7,439 nucleotides of DNA from Syntrophomonadaceae bacterium (GTDB taxonomy: Bacteria; Bacillota; Ch66; Ch109). Below, piece by piece: positions 1-7,104 of this stretch (positions are counted from its first letter, which is position 1; each line of letters opens with the position of its first letter). The notes beneath the pieces are model-generated. The model was not told where the DNA came from, made no database searches, and saw only the letters and a list, made by a program, of their open reading frames with translations. The translations under genes and the position numbers were made by a program. The DNA is taken from positions 1-7,439 of the forward strand of contig JAAZDI010000208.1 in assembly GCA_012512295.1 (NCBI GenBank), given 5' to 3'.

Positions 1-1253
1 GGATTGGTCGGATTGACCGAATTGGTCAAAAACACAAGGACATCTATGTTCAAAATTTGTGTTATCTTGGCAGTGCTGAGGAAATCGTCTATGGTCGTCT
101 TCTAAAACGTTTGGCTGAGGCGAATATGATCGTTGGTACCCAACAGCTATCCCTGCTTCCCGTCGAACCAGAAGACTTTCTCCAACTGGCTGAGGGTAAA
201 ATGACTGAAGACGATTTGGTGGCCAAGGCCCGTGAGCGGATTGCGTTACAACGCAAGAATACCGAGAGTATGGAAATTGATCCCCAGGCATTGTACGAGA
301 TTTATCTGCGTCTGGCTCATACCAGTGAACGCTGGTCAGCTCCTGTAAACCTGCCTGCGATTGGAGAGGCTCTTTGTGGATCGCGTTATCTGCGCGATTT
401 AGGATGCTTAGTTTTGGAAAAAGTAGCGGAGCCAACCCTGATTCTGTCAGGTATTGAACAGATTCCTGATGGTACAGTAATGACAATTTCCCGTAGGTTG
501 TATGAAGAAGGTCTGGGCGATGGCCACCCACGGGTACATTTCGCCTCGTATGGCGATCCGTTCTTTGATGCTATTCTGGAGCATTTTGCTCAGTTTAAGC
601 TTCCGCCATGTGTTCGCCGGATCAGTATTCCGGTTCCCGGTATGCCCCACTTAGAAATGGTGGGTTTTGCAGTCGCCAGCCAGCGGGACAGGGACAGCCA
701 TGAAGTGCGATTAATTCGGGCCTGGAATGATTTGGCCGGCTTAAACCTAGCTGAGTCGCATATTTTGACGGAAGCAGAAATCGAGCCGGTGCGGGCGGAA
801 CTCATCCGAATTGCTCGGGAAGAGTATGGGCCTTACCTTGCGGCGGAGCGGATTGAGCGCGAAAATGTACGGGCAGCTAGGGCGCAGGAAATGTTAAATT
901 ATTATGTCAGTCACCGCTTGCTGAAAGAGAGGGCTTGGTCAACCGGAGAGGAAGCTCCGTACTGGACCTTACAGCGCGAAGTTGACCTATTGTATGAAGA
1001 TCGCGAACGTCTGTTTATTAATGATTTACCAGCGTCTGTGTTCCGGCCCTTGGCGGAGGAGTTGCTTTTTGATTGTCAGGTACCGAGTGTTGGAGATAAA
1101 GCCAGTCTATATGTGCCACATATTTTGGCAAAATCGGCCATGGATGCGGCAAATCGGCTGGCTAACAGCATGAAGGTGCGGCGGAGTGAGCTTCGAGCCA
1201 AAACGGTTATGGCGCGCTTGCTGCGGGAAGCAGAGGCGAAAAGGCTATGGTGA
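1..1253 (+). CDS. SF2 (SNF2/RapA-like) helicase, C-terminal part, 5' truncated by window edge
   Basis: The reading frame is open from the left edge, so the gene starts outside the window; the TTG at 57 is an internal leucine codon. The first visible residues (from base 3) read IGRIDRIGQ, which is motif VI of SNF2/RapA-like superfamily 2 helicases (QRxGRxxRxGQ), the arginine-finger motif of the second RecA domain. The two bases before it (GG) fit the expected preceding Arg codon. Motif VI is followed by the usual end of the helicase core and then a long C-terminal extension, giving about 416 visible residues. The extension has a charged, probably helical or coiled-coil stretch near bases 770-930, and ends in a basic helix before the TGA. 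The ATPase motifs I-V are not visible. By family it should be an ATP-driven nucleic-acid translocase in the cytoplasm. RapA-like remodelling factors and SNF2 helicases of phage-defence loci are both possible, and I cannot decide between them. Its GC content looks higher than that of the following gene. Confidence 0.78.
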   Translation, partial: IGRIDRIGQKHKDIYVQNLCYLGSAEEIVYGRLLKRLAEANMIVGTQQLSLLPVEPEDFLQLAEGKMTEDDLVAKARERIALQRKNTESMEIDPQALYEIYLRLAHTSERWSAPVNLPAIGEALCGSRYLRDLGCLVLEKVAEPTLILSGIEQIPDGTVMTISRRLYEEGLGDGHPRVHFASYGDPFFDAILEHFAQFKLPPCVRRISIPVPGMPHLEMVGFAVASQRDRDSHEVRLIRAWNDLAGLNLAESHILTEAEIEPVRAELIRIAREEYGPYLAAERIERENVRAARAQEMLNYYVSHRLLKERAWSTGEEAPYWTLQREVDLLYEDRERLFINDLPASVFRPLAEELLFDCQVPSVGDKASLYVPHILAKSAMDAANRLANSMKVRRSELRAKTVMARLLREAEAKRLW

Positions 1254-1433
1254 TTTGGAACAATTCAAAAAAGGATCATACCTAGGGAAATCCGATTATT
1301 GTTTTAATTGGGCATTCTATCAGTTGGCAGCATTATGAAACGGTGGTTAGATTAGATATGACGGAGACATTCAAATGTAGATACAGATAATTCCAATGGC
1401 TATATTTTAGAACGTTGACCAATGCGGAGTATG

Positions 1434-1439
1434 TATAAT
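1434..1439 (+). promoter_or_regulatory. Isolated TATAAT, possible -10 box
   Basis: A perfect TATAAT lies in the spacer. The nearest -35-like word is TTGACC at 1415-1420, only 13 bp away, which is too short for a normal sigma-70 promoter. It could be a promoter with an unusual spacing or a chance match in AT-rich DNA. Confidence 0.2.
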
Positions 1440-1512
1440 AGCGGGAAAAACCAGATAGCAAGCTGTTTGATAATTTTATATGGATGTTAACCGTACAGCA
1501 CCATATTCCCAT

Positions 1513-1539
1513 TTGTATTACTAAAGATACTGGTATTAT
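1513..1539 (+). promoter_or_regulatory. Candidate extended -10 promoter for the DUF3800 gene
   Basis: TTGTAT at 1513-1518 is followed after 15 bp by TATTAT at 1534-1539. TG at 1531-1532 sits in the extended -10 position (TGgTATTAT). Transcription would begin near 1546, leaving a leader of about 30 bases that carries the ribosome site at 1558-1565. This would make the DUF3800 gene a transcription unit of its own. Confidence 0.38.
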
Positions 1540-1557
1540 TAGTTTACGGTAGCACCC

Positions 1558-1565
1558 GGAGGTGA
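1558..1565 (+). promoter_or_regulatory. Strong Shine-Dalgarno site (GGAGGTGA) deciding a TTG start
   Basis: GGAGGTGA is complementary to the 16S rRNA 3' end and stands 10 bases before the TTG at 1576. The frame is closed by a TAG at 1540, and no ATG, GTG or other TTG lies between that stop and 1576. The site therefore supports TTG as the true start. Confidence 0.7.
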
Positions 1566-1575
1566 CCATCCAAAA

Positions 1576-2406
1576 TTGCAATATATAATTTATACAGATG
1601 AATCGGTTCAACGAGGCAGGTTTTATAGTAATTTCTATGGGGGCGCTCTTGTTCGATCGACATCTCTGGAAGTAGTCAAGCAAGCTTTAGAAAAGGAAAA
1701 AAACAGTCTGGGATTACAGGAAATTAAATGGACAAAGGTATCAGCCGCTTATCTTGACAGGTATATCGCGATGATTAAGGTATTCTTTGATTTAATAGAA
1801 GCAGGGCAGATTAAAGTCAGGATTATGTTTACTCAGAACGCTTTACAACCCGTAGGACTTACACGAGAACAACTTGAGGAGTCTTATTTCCTGTTATATT
1901 ACCAGTTCCTAAAACATGGCTTTGGCCTTGTTTATACTCGTGATAGTTGCCATCCTATTTACTTGCGATTATATATGGATCAGCTACCCGATACTAAAGT
2001 AAAAGCTGAGAAGTTTAAAAATTTTGTATATAATTTACAATTCCAACCTGAATTTGTACAAGCTGGAATTCGCATCCGCAAAGAAGATATAGCTGAAGTG
2101 AATTCTAAGGATCATGTAATACTACAATGTACGGATGTGGTACTGGGAGCAATGCAATTTCGACTAAATGACTTACATAAAGTAATTCCCGAAGGGCAAA
2201 AACGACGGGCAGCAAAGACTAGAGCCAAGGAGAAGTTGTATAATTATATAAGCTCCAGAATTAGGGAGATCTACCCGGGTTTTAATATTGGGGAATCAAC
2301 AGGCCTAAAGGGTGATATTAGTAATCGCTGGAATCATCCTTACCGGCACTGGAAATTTGTGCCTGGTAACTGGGAATACGATGAAAGTAAAACCAAACCG
2401 AAATAG
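1576..2406 (+). CDS. DUF3800 domain protein
   Basis: A 276-residue protein starting at TTG. Three blocks typical of DUF3800 proteins are visible: an N-terminal strand ending in TDES (D8, E9, S10); an EIKW motif (49-52) that lies before a helical region; and a C-terminal block with NSKDH (176-180) followed by LQCTDVVLGA (183-192), which contains D187. A further acidic residue, D135, follows a hydrophobic strand (YLRLYMD). This family is predicted to have an RNase H-like fold in which such acidic residues could bind metal, so a nuclease role is plausible, but the family's activity is largely uncharacterised. The length fits the family. The tail is lysine-rich. DUF3800 genes are often found next to mobile elements or defence genes, and a helicase gene lies directly upstream. 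The gene has its own ribosome site and possibly its own promoter, so co-transcription with the helicase is not required. The family call is fairly sure; the function is unknown. Confidence 0.8.
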   Translation: MQYIIYTDESVQRGRFYSNFYGGALVRSTSLEVVKQALEKEKNSLGLQEIKWTKVSAAYLDRYIAMIKVFFDLIEAGQIKVRIMFTQNALQPVGLTREQLEESYFLLYYQFLKHGFGLVYTRDSCHPIYLRLYMDQLPDTKVKAEKFKNFVYNLQFQPEFVQAGIRIRKEDIAEVNSKDHVILQCTDVVLGAMQFRLNDLHKVIPEGQKRRAAKTRAKEKLYNYISSRIREIYPGFNIGESTGLKGDISNRWNHPYRHWKFVPGNWEYDESKTKPK

Positions 2407-2433
2407 ATTGACCCCATCGCTCCTACATCAATA

Positions 2434-2453
2434 TCCCAAACATAAACTTGGGA
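2434..2453. repeat. Small perfect inverted repeat (TCCCAA / TTGGGA)
   Basis: A 6-bp perfect stem with an 8-base loop lies about 28 bases after the DUF3800 stop codon. No T-run follows, so it is not a standard intrinsic terminator. It may form an mRNA 3'-end hairpin or be chance. Confidence 0.3.
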
Positions 2454-2594
2454 CTTCGGAGCCGACAGGGCCATCTTTACAAGATTATTATTTTACATCT
2501 TATTATAACCATAAGTGCAGTAGTTTTGGCAAGAGAAAATTTTAGAACAATTGGTTGTATAGGCTGTTATTTTGTAAAAAGGTTGTTTAATGCT

Positions 2595-2627
2595 ACTACT
2601 ATGAGATAATTATGATAGTGGTTTTTT
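2595..2627 (+). terminator. Weak intrinsic terminator candidate after the DUF3800 gene
   Basis: ACTACTAT (2595-2602) can pair with ATAGTGGT (2615-2622), including one G-U pair, around a 12-base loop. A run of six T's covers 2622-2627. The stem is AU-rich and therefore weak. Its position between two unrelated genes fits termination of upstream transcription before the efflux operon. Confidence 0.35.
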
Positions 2628-2691
2628 GGGGCACTTGACGAAGCTAACGGCGATTATAGGAGAAGATTTATGCTAAACTGTAGTATTTGAT

Positions 2692-2720
2692 TTATTATAA
2701 ATTCTAATGTTTTCGATAAT
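2692..2720 (+). promoter_or_regulatory. Weak promoter candidate for the efflux operon
   Basis: GATAAT at 2715-2720 matches the -10 consensus in five of six positions. The -35 at 17 bp distance, TTATTA (2692-2697), is poor. If used, transcription would start near 2727, leaving a leader of about 22 bases before the ATG at 2749 and ruling out the ATG at 2707 as a start. A poor -35 would suggest activator dependence, but no operator or regulator is evident. Confidence 0.25.
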
Positions 2721-2735
2721 TAATACTATGAAGAT

Positions 2736-2742
2736 AAGGGGA
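2736..2742 (+). promoter_or_regulatory. Ribosome binding site favouring the ATG at 2749
   Basis: AAGGGGA ends 6 bases before the ATG at 2749. The two upstream in-frame ATGs at 2707 and 2728 lack a comparable site, and starting there would add 14 or 7 residues in front of a normal lipoprotein signal sequence. Confidence 0.6.
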
Positions 2743-2748
2743 AGCCTG

Positions 2749-3894
2749 ATGAAGACTCTTATTTTAAAAATCAGTGGAATATACAAATCTATATTTAATA
2801 TATTTATATATTTATTATTAGTTGGACTGCTGGTATTCTTATGCGGTTGTGGCCAGGTAGAATCTGATGATGGGCAGGTTAATACTAAACCGGTAATTGC
2901 CAAGACTTTACATATGGAAACGCTTAGGGACGAAATAATTTATCATTCTTTGCTGAAGCCAGATGAAGAAGTAGTAGTTAGTTTTGAGCTTGGGGGAAAA
3001 ATCGCCCGGCTGAATTACAATGTCGGAGATGTCGTCACCATCGGGGAAACCCTGGCTTCGTTGGAAGATAATCAAATGCAGTTGAATATAACCCGGGCTG
3101 AATATCAGGTGGAAACAGCCCGCGCCAATTTAGAATTAGCGAATCTTAAATTGAAGGAAATCGAAGAGGATTACCAGCGGAAAAAGTATTTATATGAAAA
3201 CGGAGCGATCGCGAAAAGTGTCTTAGAGAGTGTCGAGAACCAGTTGCGGAGCAGCCAAATCCAGGTCGAGCAGGCCCAAACCCAATTAAATACAGCCGAG
3301 CTGGCCAGACAAGACAATTTGCTTTCCCACGCTAAAAGCATTCTCCGTTCCCCAATAAATGGGGTAGTAATCGATAAATTGGGGAAAGAGCAGCAATTGA
3401 TTGGCTCTGGCCAGGGGGTTTACCTTTTAGGCAAGATTGATCAATTAAAGCTGGAGATAGATATTCCGATTGCAGAAAAAGAACAGTGGCCCCTTGGGCG
3501 TTCGGCAGAGGTGCATAATCGGGGAGAGATTAGGTCGGCTAAGGTTATGCATATTTCTCCGGTAGCAACGGACATTACCGGAAAGGTCAAGATAACCTTA
3601 CTGGTTGATAATTCATCTCGGGACTGGTTGGTTGGGGAAATGGTAGAGGTCCGGGATATTAAACCAGCCCGCGAAGGGTTCTTTTTACCCCCGGCTGCTA
3701 TCATGCATAAACAAACTCCTTATGTTTTTGTAATTGGCGATGAGGACCGGGTTATCGAGCAACCAATCGAGTTAGGATTGCCGGCCGCAAATCAGATTGA
3801 AGTTTTTGGGTTAGCAGAGGGGAGCCGAGTGGTTATTGGTGGCATGGAAAGACTGCTCCAGAATGATCAAGTGAGAGTTATAGAGGAAGGTTAG
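2749..3894 (+). CDS. RND efflux periplasmic adaptor (membrane fusion protein), lipoprotein
   Basis: A 381-residue HlyD/AcrA-type adaptor that should link the RND pump encoded next to an exit channel. The N-terminus has basic residues, a hydrophobic segment (about 15-31) and a lipobox L-C-G-C with the lipidated Cys at 34, so the protein is probably anchored in the inner membrane by lipid and otherwise extracytoplasmic. The family's domains follow in order: first half of the lipoyl domain (about 77-107, with a GGKI...VGDVV pattern), an alpha-helical hairpin rich in Q, E, L and A (about 108-193), second lipoyl half (RSPINGVV, 200-207), beta-barrel (about 230-305) and membrane-proximal domain (about 310-378). 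An in-frame extension to the ATG at 2707 is possible but less likely given the ribosome site. The stop lies 7 bases before the transporter start, which indicates translational coupling in one operon. The length is typical. The substrate cannot be told from the sequence. Confidence 0.92.
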   Translation: MKTLILKISGIYKSIFNIFIYLLLVGLLVFLCGCGQVESDDGQVNTKPVIAKTLHMETLRDEIIYHSLLKPDEEVVVSFELGGKIARLNYNVGDVVTIGETLASLEDNQMQLNITRAEYQVETARANLELANLKLKEIEEDYQRKKYLYENGAIAKSVLESVENQLRSSQIQVEQAQTQLNTAELARQDNLLSHAKSILRSPINGVVIDKLGKEQQLIGSGQGVYLLGKIDQLKLEIDIPIAEKEQWPLGRSAEVHNRGEIRSAKVMHISPVATDITGKVKITLLVDNSSRDWLVGEMVEVRDIKPAREGFFLPPAAIMHKQTPYVFVIGDEDRVIEQPIELGLPAANQIEVFGLAEGSRVVIGGMERLLQNDQVRVIEEG

Positions 3895-3901
3895 CCGCAC
3901 T

Positions 3902-6900
3902 ATGTTGGAGTTTATTCTAAAGAAAAGAAAAGTCGTTCTGCTCTTTATAATCATGCTGTTTTTGGTCGGAATTATTACTTTCTTTCAATTACCCCGCAGA
4001 GAAATTCCCGAAACTGAATTAGCTCTGGCGACAATAACCGCAATCTATCCGGGGGCGCGGGCTGAGCTGGTGGAAAGCCTGGTTACTAACCGGATTGAAG
4101 AAAAATTAACCAGCATTGCGGAGATTGAAGAAGTCACTTCCGTATCCAAAGCGGAGGTTTCGCAGGTGATTATCAGTTTAGCGGAAGGTGTGGATAAAGA
4201 AAGAGTCTGGAACCAGGTTAGACAGCGTTTAAAAGAGGCGGAAGACGATTTCCCTGAGGGGGTCTCAGAAGCTAGCTTCAATGATGACTTGAATATGCAT
4301 GGGGTTTCCCTCTATCAGCTTACTGCTGACAAGGAAGAAGACCTGTACCAATTAAGCTCCATCCTGGAGCATTGGGAACGAAGATTTTTACAGGTGCCCG
4401 GCATATCTCGGGTCAATATTCAAGGAATGCCGGAACGGGAAGTCCTTATTTCAGTAAATGCCGAACGCGCCAACTATCTGCAAATACCTCTGGCCCGGAT
4501 TCTTGAGACCTTACGGGGAGAGGTTAACTTGACCGCTCCCGGTTCCTGGGAGTTATCCGATTATCACTATCAGCTCAGGGCTGATTCTTATAAACAGGCG
4601 GCGGAGCTAGAAGAACTGATCGTATTTAAGAGAAATAACGGAGAACTGATTCGACTCGGCGATATTGCTACGGTAAGAGAAAGTTTTAAACCGATCACCG
4701 AAGTGGTTAATTATCAGGGCCGGCCAGCGGTGAGCCTCAGCTTTTTTCTTAATCCCGGGGTGGATAGATTAAAAATCGACCGGGAGCTTAACCGATTAAT
4801 GCAGGAAATGCAAAATCAGCTTCCTCGTTCGGTAGAAGTAGTTAAGGTATACAGTCAGGCAGGTCCGGTTAAAGAACTGTTCGCTGATTTAGCAGAGGCT
4901 TTTCTTATCGCGATGCTTTTGGTTTTGCTCACCTGCTCCTTGGGTTTTAATCTTATTAGTGCTTTTAGCGTGATGCTGTCAATCCCGCTTTCCTTAAGCC
5001 TGGGGATTATTGCCGCGCCCCTGTTAGGCGTGGATATGAACCAAATAACCTTGATCGGCTTTATTATCGTCTTAGGTATATTAGTAGATGATTCGATTGT
5101 GGTTAACGAAAATATAGAAAGGCATTTGCGTTCCGGACAGGAAGTGTTTTTATCTTGTATAAACGGGACTAAAGAAGTGATGACTTCGGTTATCAGTTCA
5201 ACGGTCATTATTGTCTTTACTTTCTTTCCTTTGTTATTTTTATCTGGTGCCTCCGGTGATTTTGCCCGGCCTTTGCCCACGGTCATTATCTTTAGCATTA
5301 TCGCTTCGGCAATTGTCGCTTTGAGCATAATTCCCATTTATCGCCAACATATCGCGGAAAAGTATTCGGTTTGGGCTAGCCGAACCGGCTACATCGGCCG
5401 GGTTTTAGAACAGACCGCAACTTATTATGCTGAAAAAATAGTTCCCTTCCTAATCAGGAAACCCAAAACAGTGGTTTTGTTGATAATCTCCCTTGGTTTT
5501 TCTATTTTTTTACTGATACCCTTCACCCCTTTAGAATTCTTCCCGGATACCGAAAGAGAAGAGGTATTTATTGAAATGAAGCTGCCGGAAGGGACTACTA
5601 TCGAAAAAACTACTGTCCAAGCCAAACAGCTTCAAGACTGGATTCTTAATCAAGAGGAAGTAAGAGAAGTTAGTGCTTTTATCGGTACGCCCATGCCGCG
5701 GTTATTTGGCATGACTTCCAGCCAGGGAAATGTGCCCAATCAGGCTATGTTTTTGGTCTATATCAACAAGGATAAAGCGCTAGCGAGCACCTTAAAGGAT
5801 CAGTGGAATAATCAATTAATTGAACAATTTCCGCAGGCAGAGTTTACTACATCGGTTGTCGAGTCCGGTCCTCCGGTTGGTACGCCGATCGCTATCAGAG
5901 TTAAAGGACAGTCCTTTGAAGAATTAAGGCTTATTGGGCAGGAAATAAGGGCCCTCCTTCTTCAACAACCCGGGGTAAACAGTGTGAGCGATGATGTCGG
6001 AAAGTCTCTGGCTACCCTGAGTTTTCAACCGAAAAGGGAGGCCCTGCAGCAATGGGGAGTAAGCAATCAAGCCATTACCCAGGTGCTCAGGCTTTATGGA
6101 GAAGGACTGCCGATTGGTGAGTTTAGTGCGGACCAGACCCTCTTAGATATGAGGGTAGAGTATAAATTTGAAAAGGGTACTCCTTTGGATAATTTACATA
6201 ACATGTTTGTGCTGAGTCCAACCGGCGAGGCTATCCCCTTAACTTCTTTAGTTGATGTCAGTTCTGATTTCACCGTGCAAAATATTCCTCACCATAACTA
6301 TATCCCTAGCTTAACTGTGCGCGGCTACCTGGAAAGCAATGCCAAGGAAGACCGGATCCTAAACAACATGGGGCCAGAGCTAGAGAGGATCAGGGCCAGT
6401 TACCCGAACTCGATTATTGAAATTGTTGGGGAAACCTCAGCCCGGACTGACTTTTTTATGGAAATCGGAAAAATCTTTGTTATCGTCCTTTTCCTGATTC
6501 TCATAGTTATGGCCATCCAGTTTTACAGTCTGCTGATCCCCTTATTAATTATGAGCACGGTTTTCTTAGGGACCGCCGGGGCCATCCTGGTTTTATTTAT
6601 CACCCAAACCGGCCTGGGATTTATGTCGCTAATGGGAATTGTTAGTTTAGCGGGGATTAGTGTGCGAAATGGCGTCATCCTGGTTGATTTTATGGAACAG
6701 AGAAGAAAGAACGGAGCTCCTTTGGCAGAGGCTGTCCAAGAAGCCTGTCAGAAGCGTTTAAAACCGGTTATATTAACTTCTTTGACGACGATCCTGGGAG
6801 TAATGCCGTTGATATTGAGCAATATTTTGATGTTTAAACCTTTAGCGATTGCGATAGCCGGTGGCCTTATGTTTTCAACTTGTCTAACCTTGTTTTTACT

Positions 6901-6982
6901 CCCGGCTTTATACGTGACTTTTGTGGCGAAGAGATTTTTGGGTAACCAGCCTGACCCAAATGTATTTAGACCATGGGACTAG
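3902..6982 (+). CDS. RND-family efflux transporter, AcrB-like (HAE1 type)
   Basis: A 1026-residue inner-membrane proton-driven exporter, close in length to AcrB (1049). It shows the RND duplication: TM1 (about 10-29), a periplasmic porter domain, TM2-6 (about 332-480), TM7 (about 522-541), a second periplasmic domain, and TM8-12 (about 854-1008). TM4 carries GILVDDSIVV with the proton-relay pair D396/D397, which matches drug exporters rather than heavy-metal exporters of the CusA type. In TM10 the motif reads SVRNGVILVDF, with R922 where AcrB has the functional Lys940. A GPPVGTP motif (656-662) in the second periplasmic half is common in HAE1 relatives. There is no frameshift or internal stop. 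It lies 7 bases after the adaptor gene, and its ribosome site (GAGGAAGG, 3883-3890) is inside that gene's end, so the two are co-translated. No outer-membrane factor gene follows in the window. Drugs, detergents, lipids or solvents are possible substrates; none can be preferred. Confidence 0.95.
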   Translation: MLEFILKKRKVVLLFIIMLFLVGIITFFQLPRREIPETELALATITAIYPGARAELVESLVTNRIEEKLTSIAEIEEVTSVSKAEVSQVIISLAEGVDKERVWNQVRQRLKEAEDDFPEGVSEASFNDDLNMHGVSLYQLTADKEEDLYQLSSILEHWERRFLQVPGISRVNIQGMPEREVLISVNAERANYLQIPLARILETLRGEVNLTAPGSWELSDYHYQLRADSYKQAAELEELIVFKRNNGELIRLGDIATVRESFKPITEVVNYQGRPAVSLSFFLNPGVDRLKIDRELNRLMQEMQNQLPRSVEVVKVYSQAGPVKELFADLAEAFLIAMLLVLLTCSLGFNLISAFSVMLSIPLSLSLGIIAAPLLGVDMNQITLIGFIIVLGILVDDSIVVNENIERHLRSGQEVFLSCINGTKEVMTSVISSTVIIVFTFFPLLFLSGASGDFARPLPTVIIFSIIASAIVALSIIPIYRQHIAEKYSVWASRTGYIGRVLEQTATYYAEKIVPFLIRKPKTVVLLIISLGFSIFLLIPFTPLEFFPDTEREEVFIEMKLPEGTTIEKTTVQAKQLQDWILNQEEVREVSAFIGTPMPRLFGMTSSQGNVPNQAMFLVYINKDKALASTLKDQWNNQLIEQFPQAEFTTSVVESGPPVGTPIAIRVKGQSFEELRLIGQEIRALLLQQPGVNSVSDDVGKSLATLSFQPKREALQQWGVSNQAITQVLRLYGEGLPIGEFSADQTLLDMRVEYKFEKGTPLDNLHNMFVLSPTGEAIPLTSLVDVSSDFTVQNIPHHNYIPSLTVRGYLESNAKEDRILNNMGPELERIRASYPNSIIEIVGETSARTDFFMEIGKIFVIVLFLILIVMAIQFYSLLIPLLIMSTVFLGTAGAILVLFITQTGLGFMSLMGIVSLAGISVRNGVILVDFMEQRRKNGAPLAEAVQEACQKRLKPVILTSLTTILGVMPLILSNILMFKPLAIAIAGGLMFSTCLTLFLLPALYVTFVAKRFLGNQPDPNVFRPWD

Positions 6983-7031
6983 GAATTATACGCAACTTTT
7001 GGAAAATATGATGTAATAAGTTCAACAATGT

Positions 7032-7070
7032 AAGTGTTTCATTATTTAATTTAGGAACCTTGAAACATTT
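7032..7070. repeat. 10-bp imperfect inverted repeat upstream of the antitoxin promoter
   Basis: AAGTGTTTCA (7032-7041) faces TGAAACATTT (7061-7070), complementary except for one G/T position, with a 19-base loop. The right arm overlaps the -35 box and the left arm of the operator palindrome. As RNA it would form a hairpin after the RND gene, but no T-run follows, so a terminator role is weak. As DNA it could be a second binding site. Confidence 0.35.
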
Positions 7071-7087
7071 AGCATAATTATGATAAT
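7060..7087 (+). promoter_or_regulatory. Promoter of the antitoxin gene
   Basis: TTGAAA (7060-7065) and GATAAT (7082-7087) are 16 bp apart and each is close to the sigma-70 consensus. A shifted reading with TG at 7081-7082 and TAATAT at 7084-7089 as an extended -10 is also possible. Transcription would start around 7094, giving a leader of about 28 bases with the ribosome site. Confidence 0.6.
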
Positions 7088-7098
7088 ATTATGCTAAA
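7068..7098. promoter_or_regulatory. Operator-like perfect palindrome enclosing the -10 box
   Basis: TTTAGCATAAT (7068-7078) and ATTATGCTAAA (7088-7098) form a perfect 11-bp inverted repeat with a 9-base centre. The centre contains most of the -10 sequence and the arms cover the core promoter and start region. Phd/YefM antitoxins are known to bind palindromes over their own promoters, with the toxin as co-repressor, so this is very probably the autoregulatory operator of the gene at 7122. That assignment is inference from position and symmetry. Confidence 0.65.
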
Positions 7099-7104
7099 CT
7101 TATT

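Larger units (their letters stand above)
1254..1575. other. 322-base spacer without a recognisable gene
   Basis: This AT-rich gap separates the helicase from the DUF3800 gene. No intact ORF with a start, a ribosome site and family-like sequence is seen. One forward frame holds stretches of 34, 15 and 36 codons (1286-1387, 1391-1435, 1442-1549) separated by stops at 1388, 1436/1439 and 1550. This could be a decayed gene, but I recognise nothing in the translation and chance explains it. The end of the spacer holds the promoter and ribosome binding site described separately. No convincing terminator follows the helicase gene. Confidence 0.5.
2407..2748. other. 342-base spacer between the DUF3800 gene and the efflux operon
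   Basis: This is AT-rich DNA without a recognisable gene; a forward frame open across 2312-2545 starts inside the DUF3800 gene and resembles nothing. It contains a perfect 6-bp hairpin (2434-2453), a terminator-like hairpin (2595-2627), a weak promoter candidate (2692-2720) and the adaptor ribosome site (2736-2742). A stray TTGACG at 2635-2640 has no well-spaced -10 box. Confidence 0.5.

Noticed and set aside
57..59. TTG as the start of the first gene
   Set aside because: The frame is open to the left edge, and the upstream codons encode a clear helicase motif VI (IGRIDRIGQ), so this TTG is internal.
1333..1683. Reverse-strand open frame of 116 codons across the spacer and DUF3800 start
   Set aside because: It overlaps the DUF3800 N-terminus with its family motif, and the translation is low in complexity and unrecognisable.
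2312..2545. Forward open frame of 77 codons overlapping the DUF3800 end
   Set aside because: It starts inside a supported gene, has no ribosome site of note and no family-like sequence.
2635..2660. TTGACG with TATAGG as a promoter for the efflux operon
   Set aside because: The spacing is 14 bp, too short for a sigma-70 promoter, and the next -10-like word (TATGCT at 2669) is 28 bp away.
2707..2748. ATG at 2707 (or 2728) as the start of the adaptor gene
   Set aside because: Neither has a good ribosome site, while the ATG at 2749 is preceded by AAGGGGA at proper distance and begins a normal lipoprotein signal sequence.
4855..5337. Reverse-strand open frame of 160 codons inside the RND gene
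   Set aside because: It lies opposite conserved transmembrane helices of a well-supported gene, and its translation resembles no family; it is a by-product of the codon pattern.
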